A stretch of 64,000 nucleotides of DNA from Brachionus manjavacas (GCA_019054805.1 JAHQIY010000018.1:496001-560000), one strand, 5' to 3'. Shown: positions 36,224-49,678, counted from the first letter of the stretch. A program made the numbers and translations. The notes: generated by a model not told the origin, from the letters alone.

Positions 36224-38260
36224 AAAAATACTTATATTATGATTGTCTTTTTTTTGTCTTTCTTTAATTAGAATTCTTATTTCATCCTCGGTGAGATGGA
36301 TGCCTTGAAGTTTTTTAAGTCTGGCTATATCGGCCGGACAACTTGAACTAGGTCGGACTGGAGCGTTCAGCGGAGGAGTCATTGTTTTTAAATACCCTTC
36401 ATTAGGTGCCTGGACACAGAAAAATATTAATTCAGCACACAAAGAAGTTGAATTTATTACTGTCTTGGGTAAATTTAGCACTTCTTCTATTTGGTTTATT
36501 TCATTTTGGAGCTGAGAATTGGTCAATTGGGCGCTGTAGCTGCGCTTGCCGAACATGTCACCCAGCTGATCTGTTACTATGTCGTCCAGCTCGTCCATGA
36601 ATTCTTGCTGCGAGAAAGAACTGCTCGATGGACTAGTCAACAAAAAAGAATTTGAATCCTGTGAATACTGACTTGACATGGTGCTTGGTATTACATATTC
36701 TGACGGCAGCGATGAGTTTGTCTTATTTATGTCAATATGGCTCGAGTGGTTTATGGTTATGTTCGGCTCGTCCAGCGAATGATTAGACATAATAGGCTTG
36801 CCGCTGTTTAGTCTTGATCTCACAGTCCTTCTTGGTTTACCCTCACTTTGAATTTGCAAATGCTTGGTCATTTGCTGAAGATGGTAGGGAGATGGATTTT
36901 CTAATTTTGACTGAAAAATATTAATTTACATTCATTTTTTGTTTTATTAAAAATTAATTAAAAAAATTAAAAAAAAAACTTTTCTTAAAATTTCCAAAAA
37001 GATTTTATAGTAGTTTTTTAAAACTTATTTATACAAAAAAGTAAATTTATAGTTAAAAGTTAAATTTTTTAATAGCAGGAGATTTTTTTAGTGTGGAATC
37101 TTGTAAATTTATTCTCTGAAAAAATAATTTATTGCTGCAGCCATTTAATTTCATTATTCTTTGTACTTTGAATCGTAACTTTCTAGTTATACAAGAAAAA
37201 ATATTGAAAATTTTTAAGATTTTTTTACTATAATTTGATTTTTTCTACTTAAAACTATAATTGATTTTTCTAGCCATTTTACTTTTAATTTTTTGTTTTT
37301 GCTGTTTTCGGTATAGAAAAAAAGAAAAACCAACGCATTTACTTTTGTACATTGTATCTGAACTTTATAATTCGGAAAAAGAATTAATCCTTGAACCTAT
37401 CTCTGGTTTTTGAAAGAAAAAAATATTTAAATTAAAAATTAAAATTAAATTTATAATTAACAAAAAATCCAAAAACCCACTAAAATTACAAAATCTGTTT
37501 AATTTTGAAAGTTTTAAAACAAAATTAAATTTTTCGAATTTGTTCAATTTTTTTCAAATCAGACAAAAAAACATACTTGGTAGTAATCAGGATCATGTTG
37601 CATTGCAGGGCTCTGTTTGGGTTCATTGAATCCATTTTTTTCATTAAAAATAGTCTCAAATGGTTCTCTATGTACCAAAGTCGAAGACAAACTGCCATTT
37701 TTTCTCTCAATTTCCTCAGCCTTTAAAAAAGTATAAAAAAAAATTAAAAAAAATTACACAACTTGTTGCTTCATGAGCTGAATTTTCAGATAGGTACGCG
37801 ATGAGCTAAACTTGCTGGGCAGACTGTTCTGTGGGGTAGTGTCGGCCAAAATGTTGCTAGTCGGGGTGATTGATGCACAATGGGAATTGGCCGACGAATT
37901 TGTCTTGATTTTTGACTCGATTGGAACATTGACTGAAATCCTATTCTGTAGAATGTGCTTTATTTGCGGAACAGGCTGACTTTCTGGCTCTTCTTCCATT
38001 TCATTGCTTTGATTAAAGACATCATCGTCTTTAAAAATAGCTGATTGAGTGCTGTCTGACCGGTTCTTGGGGTCCATTGCGTAGTGAAGATCAAAATCCA
38101 GCTCTGTGTCATCGCAACTGTGCTGAGCCAGCGCTCCGAATTTGGGCGGCGATTCGGCGCCAAGGACCACCGTATTTGCCGCGGCAAGAAGTGAATTCGA
38201 TCCAAAGCTGCTGTTACTTGCCAGCGATTCGCCAAAGTTATACATATTAGCTGGGAACAT
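35686..38260 (-). CDS. MITF: MiT/TFE family bHLH-leucine zipper transcription factor (MITF/TFEB orthologue)
   Basis: Regulator of lysosome, autophagy and differentiation genes that binds E-box/CLEAR sites. Five exons, 38260-37760, 37720-37577, 36910-36461, 36409-36232 and 36182-35686, join in phase to about 589 residues. Landmarks: SRTYLKIQLMKQQ (153-165) is the Rag-GTPase-binding motif that recruits family members to lysosomes; ENPSPYHLQQ; an acidic activation segment (MDELDDIVTDQLGDMF); SSSCPAD (386-392), the mTORC1/14-3-3 site of TFEB Ser211; KERQKKDNHN then IIERRRRFNINDRIKEL (basic region and helix 1), ILKASVDYIRYLQREL (helix 2) and a leucine zipper. Conserved control sites imply nutrient-regulated nuclear entry. 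The 51-base segment 36460-36410 has splice signals but no stop. Which vertebrate paralogue it equals cannot be decided: invertebrates usually have one. Confidence 0.95.
36183..36231 (-). other. 49-base MITF intron with a 26-base homopolymer
   Basis: T26 on the plus strand (36192-36217) is A26 in the transcript, filling more than half of the intron that interrupts the DNA-binding basic region codons. Donor GTATTT and acceptor TTTAG are present. Confidence 0.75.
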
Positions 38261-40834
38261 TTTTATTCATATCTGTCAATAAATTAGAATAAGTTTTAAT
38301 ATTTTGCGTTGATAAAAAAATTTATTATTTTGCAATTAGTTTAGAAAAAAAATTCAATTATAATTTAAAATTATGAAACATAAATAGTTAAAGGTACCCC
38401 CTCTTGATGTGGCTGTAATAACAGATTATGGGTGTGAATATTTACTCCATGTTATCCAAGTGTCTCAAATTGGTTTTAAGTTTATTTTTTATTTGAAAAA
38501 AAATATCTTTCTAGAATCTGCGGATCAAAGTCTTAAATTCCTTCGAGCTGGAATTCCCAAAATTGATGCTACAATGGTTTTTTTTTAAATATCAAGCTTT
38601 AATTTAAAAAATTTTCAAAAATCAAGCTCTTAATTTGCTCTATCATACTTTTTTATCGTATTCCAGGTATCTTATCATAGCTAGAAAAAAAATCAGCTAC
38701 CATAGTTATTCACTATGTCTAGTAGAATTAATTGTAAAATTTAATAAAAATATTTAGCTTGAATTTTTGTTTTTACTTGACTTGGTAAAAATTATCTTAT
38801 CTCAGTGCTGGTTTTAGAATTATTTTTATTGAGTCAAGAAAATAATCTTTTAAATTTAAAAACATAAATAATTTTAATTCAATTTAAAGTATGAATAAAG
38901 TAGTATTGTTTTTTATCTATTTGGTGTGGGTTGATGAAAAAACTAAATTAACTTGAAAAAATTTAAGACTCGATATTTTTATTAAATAAATAACAAAAAA
39001 TATTTTTAATTGTGAATTAAAGTGTTGAACAGATGCGAAAAATGAGTACAACTGTTTCAATAATATAAATATTTAAATTTTGTCTTTTTCTTGAAATTTA
39101 CTCTCGGTTCACTCAACTCAAGAGGATAAAGTCGAATCACTTAATAAAGATAAACTTAGAGAGAAAAAAATATATTTTTTTATTTTCAAATTAGTTAAAA
39201 ATATTGATTAAAATATGATCAAAGATTTTGAGAAAAGTATTGGCATTTTCGTTGCATATTTTGTTTAATTAATTTTAAAAAATTAATTTTATCTTCTAAA
39301 TCAACTAAAATTTATTACTAAATAAAAAAATGCACTCTTTTTTTATATAAACCACAGCACCTTAATTGATGATTATCTAATATAATTACAAAACAAGAGA
39401 AAATGATAACAATGGTGAGCTTGTTCTTTTAGATTTTGAAAATGTACAAAAAATAAATTTAAATTGGTTTCGAAAATTATAATTAAAAAAAAAATATATT
39501 TTTGGCTTGTATTTAACTCAATTTGGGCTAAATCCGGAATTTGTCATTCTTTTTGCTTTGATGGTTATTTTTTTCTAAAGTTGTGTTAGATGTTCCCCAG
39601 ATTAAGTTCTGCTTATTTTTTAAAGTCTTTCCTGTGAATGTTGGCTCAAGTCTCTATATGAAATTTTAAATGTTTTTTAATTCTCTTGAGTTAAGTTAGT
39701 TCATTCCTTTCTAAGTCATACTAAATTCTTAAATTTAAAAAGACTTCCTAAAAAAGCTACGAGCATTTGGTCTCCAATTCGGCCTTTTAATTTCTCTCTG
39801 GTAGTTGGTATTCCTTTGAATTTGATTCAGGCCGATCAGTCGATATCTAAAAGTTCCCTTAAGTTGACATCCAAGGTCCTTCTCCCATTTTGTCTAAATA
39901 AATTAATGGAGAGAAAAATATTTGATATTTTTCCTAAGGATTAATCAATAACTTTGTCATAAAAAATCAATTTTGAAATTTCTTAAATTAAAATATTCTA
40001 TATTCAACAATATTAACCAAATTTAAAAAAAAAATTTAAGTTAAAACTCAATATTGTTGAATTTTAATTTAAAATTCATAAAATTTTAAAAAAATAATCA
40101 AATCAAATCTGATCTTACTTTATTGTTTTTTTATTAAATTTTATTGTGAATTTTTTTTTATTGTGAAAGAGCTATACCCCTATTATTTTAATAAAATTTT
40201 TTTTATTTTTTTTAAATTTTGAAAAACTTACAATATATCATTAAAAAAAAAAAATTTAAAAGTTAAATTAGCTAAGCTAAAATTTAGTAGAAGATTTGTT
40301 TTTTTAATATTTTTTATTTATTATTATTATTTAATAGTTAATTTGACAAATCTTGATTTCAAAATCCTCTTTATATTCCGATACTAGTCTGGCAACCAAA
40401 AGAACAAAATGACTCAGTTTTTCAGTAACATGTCTTTGGAAAATTGTTTCAATATAAAGAATTAAAATAACTTTCACATTTAATTAATTATTTTAAAGAT
40501 TGAGTGTAACACACCTAAACATTGTAATTCAGTGGTAAAAACTTCTTAAAATTAAGATGTCTAATTTAATTGCTCTGATATAATATATTTTGAAAAATTA
40601 AAAAAATTCAAATTTACTAAATTAAAAAAAAAAATTAAATTTCCACAAGCAAAAACAAATTAAACTGAATTTTAAATCGGACAAAAAGTGTTACTCCACT
40701 GATTTAAAACTTCTTTTTCGCGGAGGATCTTTTAAAAAAATTCTAAAATCTTTCAAAGCATTCACATATCTAAAATTCAAGACTTCTTTAGCTATTGCTT
40801 TGTGATTTGATCAGAAATCTGAACAAGACTAAAA
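38261..40834. other. Intergenic DNA between divergent MITF and RPS26
   Basis: About 2.6 kb of mostly A/T-rich DNA. A less A/T-rich stretch at 39580-39900, read on the minus strand, has scattered open segments (RTLDVNLRELLDI) that could be an old LINE tail, but stops are frequent and I do not assign it. Promoters of both genes must lie here; no specific element was recognised. Confidence 0.45.
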
Positions 40835-41411
40835 ATGGTAAGCATTTGATAAATGATCGATATTTGTATCCAATTTAATCGGATCTGTATGGCAAAGATC
40901 GATCCTCCAAATCGATTAAGACATTTACCTAATCTTTTTTGTGCATAGACCAAGAAACGAAGAAATGGAGGACGCTCCAAACATGGCAGAGGACATGTCG
41001 TAAGCGTCAACTGTGCCAACTGCAGACGTTTGGTCCCAAAAGATAAAGCGATCAAAAAATTCATTATCAGAAATATTGTCGAGGCTGCAGCTGTCAGAGA
41101 TATCAACGATGCTTGTGCCTATGAAAGTAAGAACATCAAATTTTAAAATCTTCTTTTAAAGTTAAAATCAATTCTCAGGTTATGCTCTACCGAAATTATA
41201 CTACAAATTGCAGTACTGTGTCTCGTGTGCTATTCACAGCAAAGTAGTACGCAATAGATCAAGAGAGGCAAGAAGAATTCGAGCCCCACCACAGAGAAGA
41301 CCAGCTCCAGTATGAATTAAAGCAAAATTCAATTTACTTAAATTTATTAATTTTTTTTTTTAGAAAACTTCAGGCCCCGCCGGTGCAAGAGCTGCCACTC
41401 AAACCAAATAA
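40835..41411 (+). CDS. RPS26: 40S ribosomal protein eS26
   Basis: Small-subunit protein near the mRNA exit channel. Four exons, 40835-40837, 40949-41126, 41179-41309 and 41364-41411, join in phase to 119 residues. The first coding exon is just the ATG, followed by GTAAGC. Family-specific stretches: [83 protein letters not shown]. The two CxxC pairs (CANC, CVSC) form the zinc site. The C-terminal tail is Ala/Gly/Thr-rich rather than the Pro-rich vertebrate tail. The stop TAA lies in an AAATAAAAAAATAA stretch; AATAAA at about 41439 could be the polyadenylation signal. Confidence 0.98.
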
Positions 41412-41768
41412 AAAAATAATTGTTATTCAAATTTATAAATAAATTAATAACAAAAAAATTTTTCTTTTTTTTTTTTTATTCAATTCCTTGCATAAATACT
41501 TCGAAATTAAAAAAAAAAAATTCTAATTATCAATGTCGAGAGATCGATCTTTGATTTTTGTCAAAAAATGTGAAATTTGGCTATTTTAGTATTAATTTAT
41601 TATTTTAAAAATAGTTGATTTAATACTCAATTTTTAAAATAAAAATTTACAAAAAAAACATTCAACTACATGAATTACGTGATTAGGAAAAATTGAATTT
41701 TATTATGAAATTTTGGAGAATTTATTTCATAATTTTAATCTTTAATTCTAAAAAAAAAATTAGATAAA
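41412..41768. other. Short intergenic spacer RPS26-THOC1
   Basis: 357 bases of A/T-rich DNA between two same-strand genes. Nothing recognisable except poly-A tracts and an AAAATTAG acceptor-like signal four bases before the THOC1 ATG. Confidence 0.5.
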
Positions 41769-44700
41769 ATGGTTGAGATGAATTCAGGCGAAAATGCACA
41801 AAAATTTGAAAGTGTCAAGCAGTTTATTTTAACTAGACTGGAGTCGAGTAGCTTGGATGTTGATAAAGCCTGCGATGAATTCGCCAAGTAAACCCCAATT
41901 TTTAACTCATTTTTAAAAACTTCAAACATCTTTTCTAGCACTGATGAGGTCACAAAAATTGCCATCGAACATTCGTTCAGGACTTATGTGGTCCAAAGAT
42001 TGGTAAATAGAAAAAAAAAATTATAAAGACTTTTATTTAATAAAAAAATAAAGAGTAAAATGACAATTCCGGACATGCATGCAATACTTGATCTGTCCAT
42101 TTCGGCTGCGCAGAAAAGTAAGTTTTGTCAATCAAAGTGAATTTTTAAAAGCTTTCCTCAGAGCTGTGCTTGCCCACGACCCCAATTCATTTGATAAATG
42201 ACATGTTGAGCACTCTTACAATAGAAAAGTGCTCGGAAATTTTTTGCTACTTGGAAGAAAGCTCCCATATCTGGAAATCAGAGCTATTCTATCAAAGTGT
42301 CAAAAACTATTTGCTAAGAATGTGCAATGGTAAAATTAAAAAAATTAAAAAATCCTACATTTAACAATCTTATGTGAAGATTTGCTAAAAAGACTTTCAA
42401 AATCACAGAATACAGTGTTCAGTGGTCGGATACACCTGTTTTTGGCCAAGCTTTTTCCGCTAACCGAAAAATCGGGCCTAAATTTAATGAGTCATTTTTC
42501 GGACAATTTCACCCGGTACACCAACAACCCTGAGGCTTTCGAGAAAGCAATTGTTTGATAATGCATTAAAAAAAAAATTTTCTTAAAACTTTATTAAAAG
42601 AACAAAAATAAATCAGATTCAATGGAGACAGATGACTTGGATTTGTCAACACAGTATTTTTAAGTTATAAAATAATTTTTTCTCTGATTTTAATTTTTAG
42701 CTCTATGCCCATAGATTATAATTTATACTTGAAATTTTGGTCATTGCAAGACGTGTTTTGTAGGCCGAATACTTGCTATGACAAATTGACTTGGAAAACA
42801 TTCACCAATGTAATAAAAAAATAAGATTAAAAAAATTTAAAACTTTGATTTTAGAACGCCATCGATGTTCTGGAAGCCTTAAAAGGGTACAAATTAGAAG
42901 ATGTTAAAGATGAAAGTGGACGTAAAATGGACGAGTATGACGACATGAATTTATACTTTTCAAAATATTTAACAAGTGAAAAAGTAATCTACTTTTAAAA
43001 AATGTTAACTTTTTAAATTTTTTTATTTTTTTTCCAGCTTCTTGATCTTCAATTGAATGATAGCAATTTTCGAAGGCAAATTCTTCTTCAATTTTTAATA
43101 TTGTTTCATTACCTAACAGCAGATGTCAAATTTAAATCGTAAATTTAATTTTTTTATTTAAGAATTTTTTAATTTCACTCAACTGAGAATATAAAAAAAT
43201 TTTGACTTTGAATCTTCTAATCGAATCTTATCTTTAATGAAAAACTAGTATTTACAGTGGAGAGTATATAAAATTACTGATTTTTTACAAAAATTTTTTT
43301 TATAGTAAAAAATTTAAATGGTAAAATCTTCCACAAAAATTAAAATACTATAATAATTATTTTGATTTTTTAACAATACTTAAACTTTCATAATTTTTTC
43401 ATCAACTTAAATTATGAAAGGTAAAGTAACTTTACAAAAAAAAAGACAAATTGTACAATTCGGAAAAAAATGCTTCAATAAATTTTTCTCTTATTTTTTT
43501 AAAAAAAGTAAAATCTTAAATTTCTTAGATAAAAAGAAAAAATATTTTTTAGATAAAAAAATGCCAAAATTAGTTGTAGTAATTTTATTTGGAATTTTTT
43601 TATCTTTAATTTTAATTTATCCAAAAAGGAATTTTTTCAATTTGTTCTAAATTTCAAGGAAAAGATGGTCTTTTATTCTCAATAAATTTACTAATGAAGA
43701 ATAAAAATATTTCTTTTAAATAAAAAGACTTTTAAAGATCACCCACAATACTATTACACCATAATAATTGTAAATACTACCACAAACTTAATAGAAAATC
43801 CATATTTTTAGTATTTATTATATAATTATATTAATTGTAACAAATATAATAAGAATATAGTTTTTTTTTAATCATATTTCGATTAAAATACCATACTTTA
43901 TAAAAAAGTATAAAAAATTAAAAAGAAAAATTGCTTACATTTATTAACACAGTTATATGTTCTTTTTTCAATAGCATGTCATAACTTAAACATTTTTTGA
44001 TATTGTCGACATCAACATTATCTATTTTAGCTGAGTTGGTAGTTATAATATCAGAACAAAATCTTTTAGAGCATGGCTTCAGAGTTCACCTTGATTTGAA
44101 TCCTGAATACATCAGAAACCATTAGAGATTTTAAAGGATGCCTAAACCATAGAAAAAAATCACCAATGTATCAGTAATTAATTGTCAATAATTTTTTACC
44201 TATTGAATTTTTTCGTTTTGAAATTTTATATGTAGAAAAAAATTACAACTCAATTTGAAAAAATAATTTAAAAAAGTTTCTCTCACTAATTATAATTAAA
44301 TTTTATTTAAATTATTTTTTCCAAAATTTTCAATTTTTAATTTCTAATCATTAGAAGCTCACAAGTTCTAAACGAAGATCAATTATCATGGGTCAAATCA
44401 GCTAGCCGCAAAGTGACAGATGTAATTTTGAAATTAATTTTATAAAAAAAATCTAATAGTTTGTATTTTTCAAGCTTTTGAAAGAAACTCCGCCACTCGG
44501 TTCAAAATTTTCCAGCGGTGTTAAGCACATCCTTGAGCGAGAAGAGATATGGAACAAGTGGAAAAATGAGAGCTGTCCAAATTTCGTAAAGGAAAAAAAA
44601 TCCCATAGCCAGACAAAAACAGCATCGAAACGACCCAGACCGGTCAGTTCGGATTTTTTGCTAAAATCAACCACAAACAAAGTTTTTCTCGCTGATTCAT

Positions 44701-45488
44701 CTCTGATGTCAAAATTGTGCAATGTGAACCATGAAAATCTTGAAGTTTGCAGGGATCCTAATCGGCAATTTTTGCCATCATTGAAAGAATTTTTTCTCGA
44801 TGCCATTGAGCAATTGGACCCTGCTAACCAAGTCGAAAGACAGTACTATCTTATCAACCAAACAGATTGGGCTTGGAAAGGACTCAGACTGCTGGCCAAG
44901 CGTAGTCCGTACTACTTTATGCAGAATCAAAATGTAAAGACCATTTCTGAGTATTTGGAGGCCATTTGTGGAAAGCTGAACAAAGATTTTACGGCTGAGC
45001 AACAAGCTGAAATGCAGAACAACAAAAGTGAGACCAAAGAAGGCGAAAAAGACGCAAGTCCCATTGATGAAAATGAAGACACCCAGGGTAATGATGAAGA
45101 GTTCGATGACGAACAAGCTGGGTCTGTTAAGAATGAAAATGACGAAATGGTTCAGGACGAAGAAATGGCCAGTGATGTGAAAAATGAAATCGATGGTGAG
45201 CCAGAAGCTCCAAAAGAAAAGTTTATTGACTGCGAACTTATTAATTATGTAGTGGAAAATGTTGGCGAAGAGGAAAAGCTTAAGAATTTGGTTGCCAATT
45301 TGACAAAGTCGGTGTGTGATAAAATAAATGTTGAGCAAAATGAAAATATGCATGTTAAGTATAAGAAAATTTTGCAGACTTGGACCGAATTGGATGAACG
45401 TGCTGACCTATTGAGCGTGCTGGCCGAGGAGTTGAAGTCGCTCGGTAGGGAAGACTTGGCCACAACAGTTGAATCTAGACTCAAGTGA
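41769..45488 (+). CDS. THOC1: THO complex subunit 1
   Basis: Subunit of the THO/TREX complex that couples transcription with mRNA export. Eleven exons join in phase: 41769-41887, 41939-42002, 42054-42117, 42162-42329, 42380-42552, 42601-42653, 42701-42809, 42855-42983, 43038-43138, 44355-44421 and 44475-45488, giving about 686 residues (human 657). Strong family stretches: [112 protein letters not shown]. An acidic Glu/Asp-rich segment (encoded about 45000-45200) precedes a C-terminal death domain ending [15 protein letters not shown]. The donor after 42552 (GTTTGA) is weak, so the join to the short sixth exon is the least certain. AATAAA is at 45530. Confidence 0.96.
43139..44354 (+). other. 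Large THOC1 intron (1.2 kb)
   Basis: Flanking exons match in phase (2 then 1). An open frame of 78 codons at 43414-43650 is Lys/Phe-rich and judged to be chance in A/T-rich sequence. No repeat was recognised. Confidence 0.65.
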
Positions 45489-45904
45489 TGCATTATTATA
45501 TTGAATAATATAAAGAAGCTATTTTTTTTAATAAATAAAATTTGTACGATTAAGTAATTTGAGTGGGAAAAATTTAATAGAATTTATTTAAGAATTTTTT
45601 GAATTCAATTGTGAAAATTTTGTATCGTAATTTTCTACTAATTAGCTCTAATTTGAACTAGAGTTTTCTAGAGTTTTGTTTTTTTCAGTAATTAATTTGG
45701 TGATGGATACGGCATAAGTCTGGAAAAAAATTTTGAATTGATGACTGAATAAAGAATTTTTAATTTTTAATTTTACCAGCTAATTTTATTTAATTTAATT
45801 CATTAGCCGTAAAAATACTATTCTATAGTGACAAATTATAATCTCTTTTAAAAAGGTGCAAGTTTAAAGATTCAAAAAAAGTATTTTATTTATATATTCC
45901 ACCA
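45489..45904. other. Intergenic DNA after THOC1
   Basis: A/T-rich; contains AATAAA at 45530-45535, probable polyadenylation signal of THOC1. Nothing else seen. Confidence 0.55.
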
Positions 45905-47095
45905 ATATTAATGGGTGTTCAAAAAAGGTAGGCGCGGGTTTGTTTTCTATTAAATCTGGTGATTGCTCCATCCAAAACTTATGAAACTTTATACATATAT
46001 ACATTAGACTTTCATGATTACAAAACACTATGTTTTATATATCTGCTTTGTTTATACCGGAATTAAACAGCATAACCTTAACCCCACCTAAATAATCTCA
46101 ATGCCCTCCTTGTAATTGATATTATTTTAATGAGTTTTATATATCATTTGATAGCTAATCAAACAAGGGTCAAAATGATATATTGATCTTTTTTTTATTA
46201 CATTCGGCTGAAAAGATAAACTCAAAAACCCTTAAAAATTTTAACCTTATTTTAAAAGGTGAAAAATTTGGTGTATTTTTGATTTGAACATATAACTTTT
46301 GAACCGAAGAAGATATTTACACCAAAATTTTTAACACTTTTATAAATTTGATTTACCTTTACAAAAGAATAATTTTTTATGTTTTTTTCACTATTTTATC
46401 TTTTCTATTTTATGAAAAATATATAGTAGTCTTTAGGTCAATTTTTTTTTTAAATCACTTTATTCAAAGTATAAGTTAATATGCTTAAATTAAAGCTAAA
46501 GAGCTGAGCTTTTATTTGATTTACAATACTTATCACTGGTCCTTTGTGTTATTTTTTTATTTTGTCAAGAAAGTATGAAAATTTTTTTTACTCTTTTACA
46601 TGAAATCCACTTTACTTTTAAATAATGAGGACATTATGGATTAAATAAAACCCTCTTTTATAGTAATGGTTTGGATGGGGATGGCAGAGTTTGGCCTAAC
46701 TAAACCTTATTTCGTAGGCGAGAGTAATTTAATTAAAATTTAAACATAATTAATTTTATAACAAAACTTTGAAAAGGTGAGACAATAAATGCTATTTATT
46801 ATAAGGGAAAAATCTTGCCTTTTGCATAGCGTAAAGAAAATCGGTTATGTGGAACAAATAAATGGATATTCCAGCAGAAAGGAAAGAAGCCTCTTACGGC
46901 AAGTATAAACAAAAACTATTGTATAAATAATCTACATTTGTTTATTTGGAAAGAAATTTGGCCGCCAAATTCACTTGACTCGAACCCATGCGATTTTTAT
47001 TTTAGGAATGCGATTGTTATGCGAATGAGAGTGAATAAATTTGCAACAAGGGATGAATTAATTGAAGAAATAATAATTTTTAATAAAGAATAAAG
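45905..47095 (+). mobile_element. Decayed Tc1/mariner-type transposon
   Basis: The plus strand has scrambled frames with mariner transposase signatures: MVWMGMAEFGLTKPYFV (family MVWGGIS..G.....F), then INAIYY, then EIWPPNSLDSNPCDFYF (family WPPNSPDLNP.D) and NKFATRDELIEEI, ending with a stop at 47094. The WPPNS block and the downstream Asp belong to the DDE/D catalytic core. Several stops and frameshifts show it is inactive. A candidate left end begins GGGTGTTCAAAAAAGGTAGG at 45912; no matching right inverted repeat was found. Confidence 0.75.
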
Positions 47096-49678
47096 TTCTA
47101 ACATAAAATTAATTTTTTTAAAATTTTTTGTTTAATTTTGTTTTGATTTTATAATTTTAAAATTAAAAGATTTTTGTTTAATCAAGGGTGTATTTTATTA
47201 ATGTTTTTTATTTATTTAAATTTATAGAATCAGTTTAAAATGTTAAAAATTTTAAAATTATTTTTTCTTTTTATTTCATATCTACTTTTTCATCTATTTA
47301 ATAGATTTTTCCATTTTTTTTATTTTAAATTGATTTATTAAATAAGATAATGAAAGAGTTGTGTCCAGAATTTTATACTGAAAAAATAAAGGGTAATTTT
47401 TTAAAAATAAAATTAAAAATTAAACAATTTTCTGAAAAAAAACCCCCAAGCATTCAAGTCCTTGACTTAAATAGTTAAATTGCAAATAAAACTTTCATTT
47501 TTAATTTAGAAAGAATTTTAGAATTTTTAAATAAATATTTTAGAGTTGGAACTATTCTTTTATTTAATAGCGTCACGCCATTTAAAAAATTAGAGACCCA
47601 AATAAATTTGTGAGATTATATTTGGTTAAATGTCATGAGCTATATTTAAGCATTTTAATGGTTTTTTAAATAAAACCGACAAACGCTTAGAATCTACGAA
47701 GGGACATCAATTTAAATTGTTTTTTTTTTCATGCTGCAGTTTCAATTAATAATTATTTACAAATATCTTTATTAAACAAAGAAGCTAGTCAAAAAGAATA
47801 CCATAGAATAATTTTCTCATATGATAAAATCATTGTCAAAATGCTGATTTAAATAAATTCGAGCTGTCGGAGTGACGGAGAAAGGTGTGATAAAATTTTT
47901 AAATAGTATTAAAATTTAATCAATTAGTGAAATTAAAAAAAATTGAGACTCTAGGAAGATTTTTGTTGGTGGTGAAATAATTTATTTATTAGTTTTAAAT
48001 ATTTGATATTTAAATTTTTGCTTTTCTGTTTAGTTGTTAATTAATAAATCTTTTTTAATTATAATTTTTCATGCTAATTTAATCATTATTACAATATATA
48101 ATTATATATATATAATAGTTTTTATAATTCCCTATTTTAGCCATTCAATTTTAAAAAAGATATTGAGTTTTAAAAATTTGATATTTAAGTCTGTAGACCT
48201 GACGGGCGCTCAAGTGTTAAAATATAAGCATTGGTAATCACAATGAAATTTCTTCGTAAAGAATAAATTTTAAAATAAATTCTATAATTTCAATAAAATT
48301 CTTTTTCTTAATAAATTAAAAAAAAATGAAAAGACATTAACTTTGAATGTTTTTTTTTTTAATTTTAAATAAGAAAAAAATTAAAAATTTTTATATTTTT
48401 ATTTTCTATCTAAGTCAATCGATTAATATAAATAAATAAATAAAAATATAAATAAAAATTTTTAATAATTGATTTTTTCAAAATTACAGGAAATATACAT
48501 CTATTAAATAATTTTTTTCGGCATCTTGAAGTTAATGATCGATTCAAAATATCATTTCAATTTAAAGCGTTTATTTTTTGGATATTAAAATTAATCTTCG
48601 AATTTATTTAAATAATTTTAATGAAGCATTCTACACATGTTATGTAAATTTAAAAAACCAAAAAAATTTTTTTAATCTGCTAACAAAACCGATTTTTAAA
48701 TTCAAATGTATTTCATTAAACTCATTAATTGTAAAGTTTATTTTGAATTTTTTATTTCAAAAGAATCTATATCTAATATTCAAATTTAAATTTAAAATCT
48801 AATTGAAAAAAAAGAAATAAAATTAAAAGATTGATCTTTCCTACCACTATTTTTAAAATGCATGCTTCATCAAAATTATTTAAATTAATCTTCGAATTAT
48901 TTTTTATATCTAAAAATAACATCTTTTAATTGATAAACAACTTCAAGATGCCTTATTTTCAAAACCTTAAAGCCTTGAATTAATTTTTGAATTTTTACAT
49001 TAATCCAAAATTTAAATCTTGATTTAAAACTAAAAGTATTCTTTATTTTCCAAAAAGGGAATTTATTGTGCTTTTTGGTCAACTTAAAGTTTATTAAAAA
49101 TGATTTAAAAACTCTTTTTTTTTTTAAAGAACAATGTTAAATATTTTGAATTAAATAAAAAACACTTTTTTTTCCTTATTAATTTAATTTCAAATAAATC
49201 AAATAAACGTTTTAAATAAAACCTTAATATAAAATTAAATAAAAACAGTCAAACAAATTTAAATTTTCATTGAAAAATTTCAAAATATCCATTAATAATC
49301 AATTTTTACTTAAAATGAAATTCTAAGATTAAGCCACTTTAGTTAAATATTAATTTTTGTTTGTTATTAAAATTGATTAAGAAATTAATTAAACTATAGA
49401 GCTTAAATTCGATTTGAAATTTTGCAACTTTGCCATTTTTTCAAGCTATCTCATGAACGGAACAGATTTTTTTTCTTAATTTTTATTTGAATTTTAGAAG
49501 TTAGCTTTTTCAAACCGTGGGGGAAAATGTTGATCAAAGCCATCTTAAAAATCTTAATTAACTTTTACAAAAATGCATGACTAATTTATTGAAATTGGAT
49601 TTAACAAAATAAATTTATTTAAAAAATTTAATTACTAAAAAATTTAAAAAAAATAATAAAAATTTTGTTTTCAGTATC
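47096..49678. other. Intergenic DNA with a partial foldback
   Basis: A/T-rich with long T and A runs. Around 48518-48965 GGCATCTTGAAGTT and ATTTAAATAATTTTAATGAAGCAT recur in inverted orientation (48946 and 48858), suggesting an old palindromic element. Open frames at 48034, 48578 and 48897 are low-complexity and not called. Confidence 0.45.

Noticed and set aside
39580..39900. Possible LINE tail between MITF and RPS26
   Set aside because: Only faint resemblance and many stops; not enough to annotate.
43414..43650. 78-codon frame inside a THOC1 intron
   Set aside because: Low-complexity Lys/Phe composition; the intron is fixed by matching exon phases on both sides.
48034..49082. Open frames at 48034-48237, 48578-48802 and 48897-49082
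   Set aside because: Hydrophobic Ile/Phe/Lys-rich translations typical of A/T-rich non-coding DNA.
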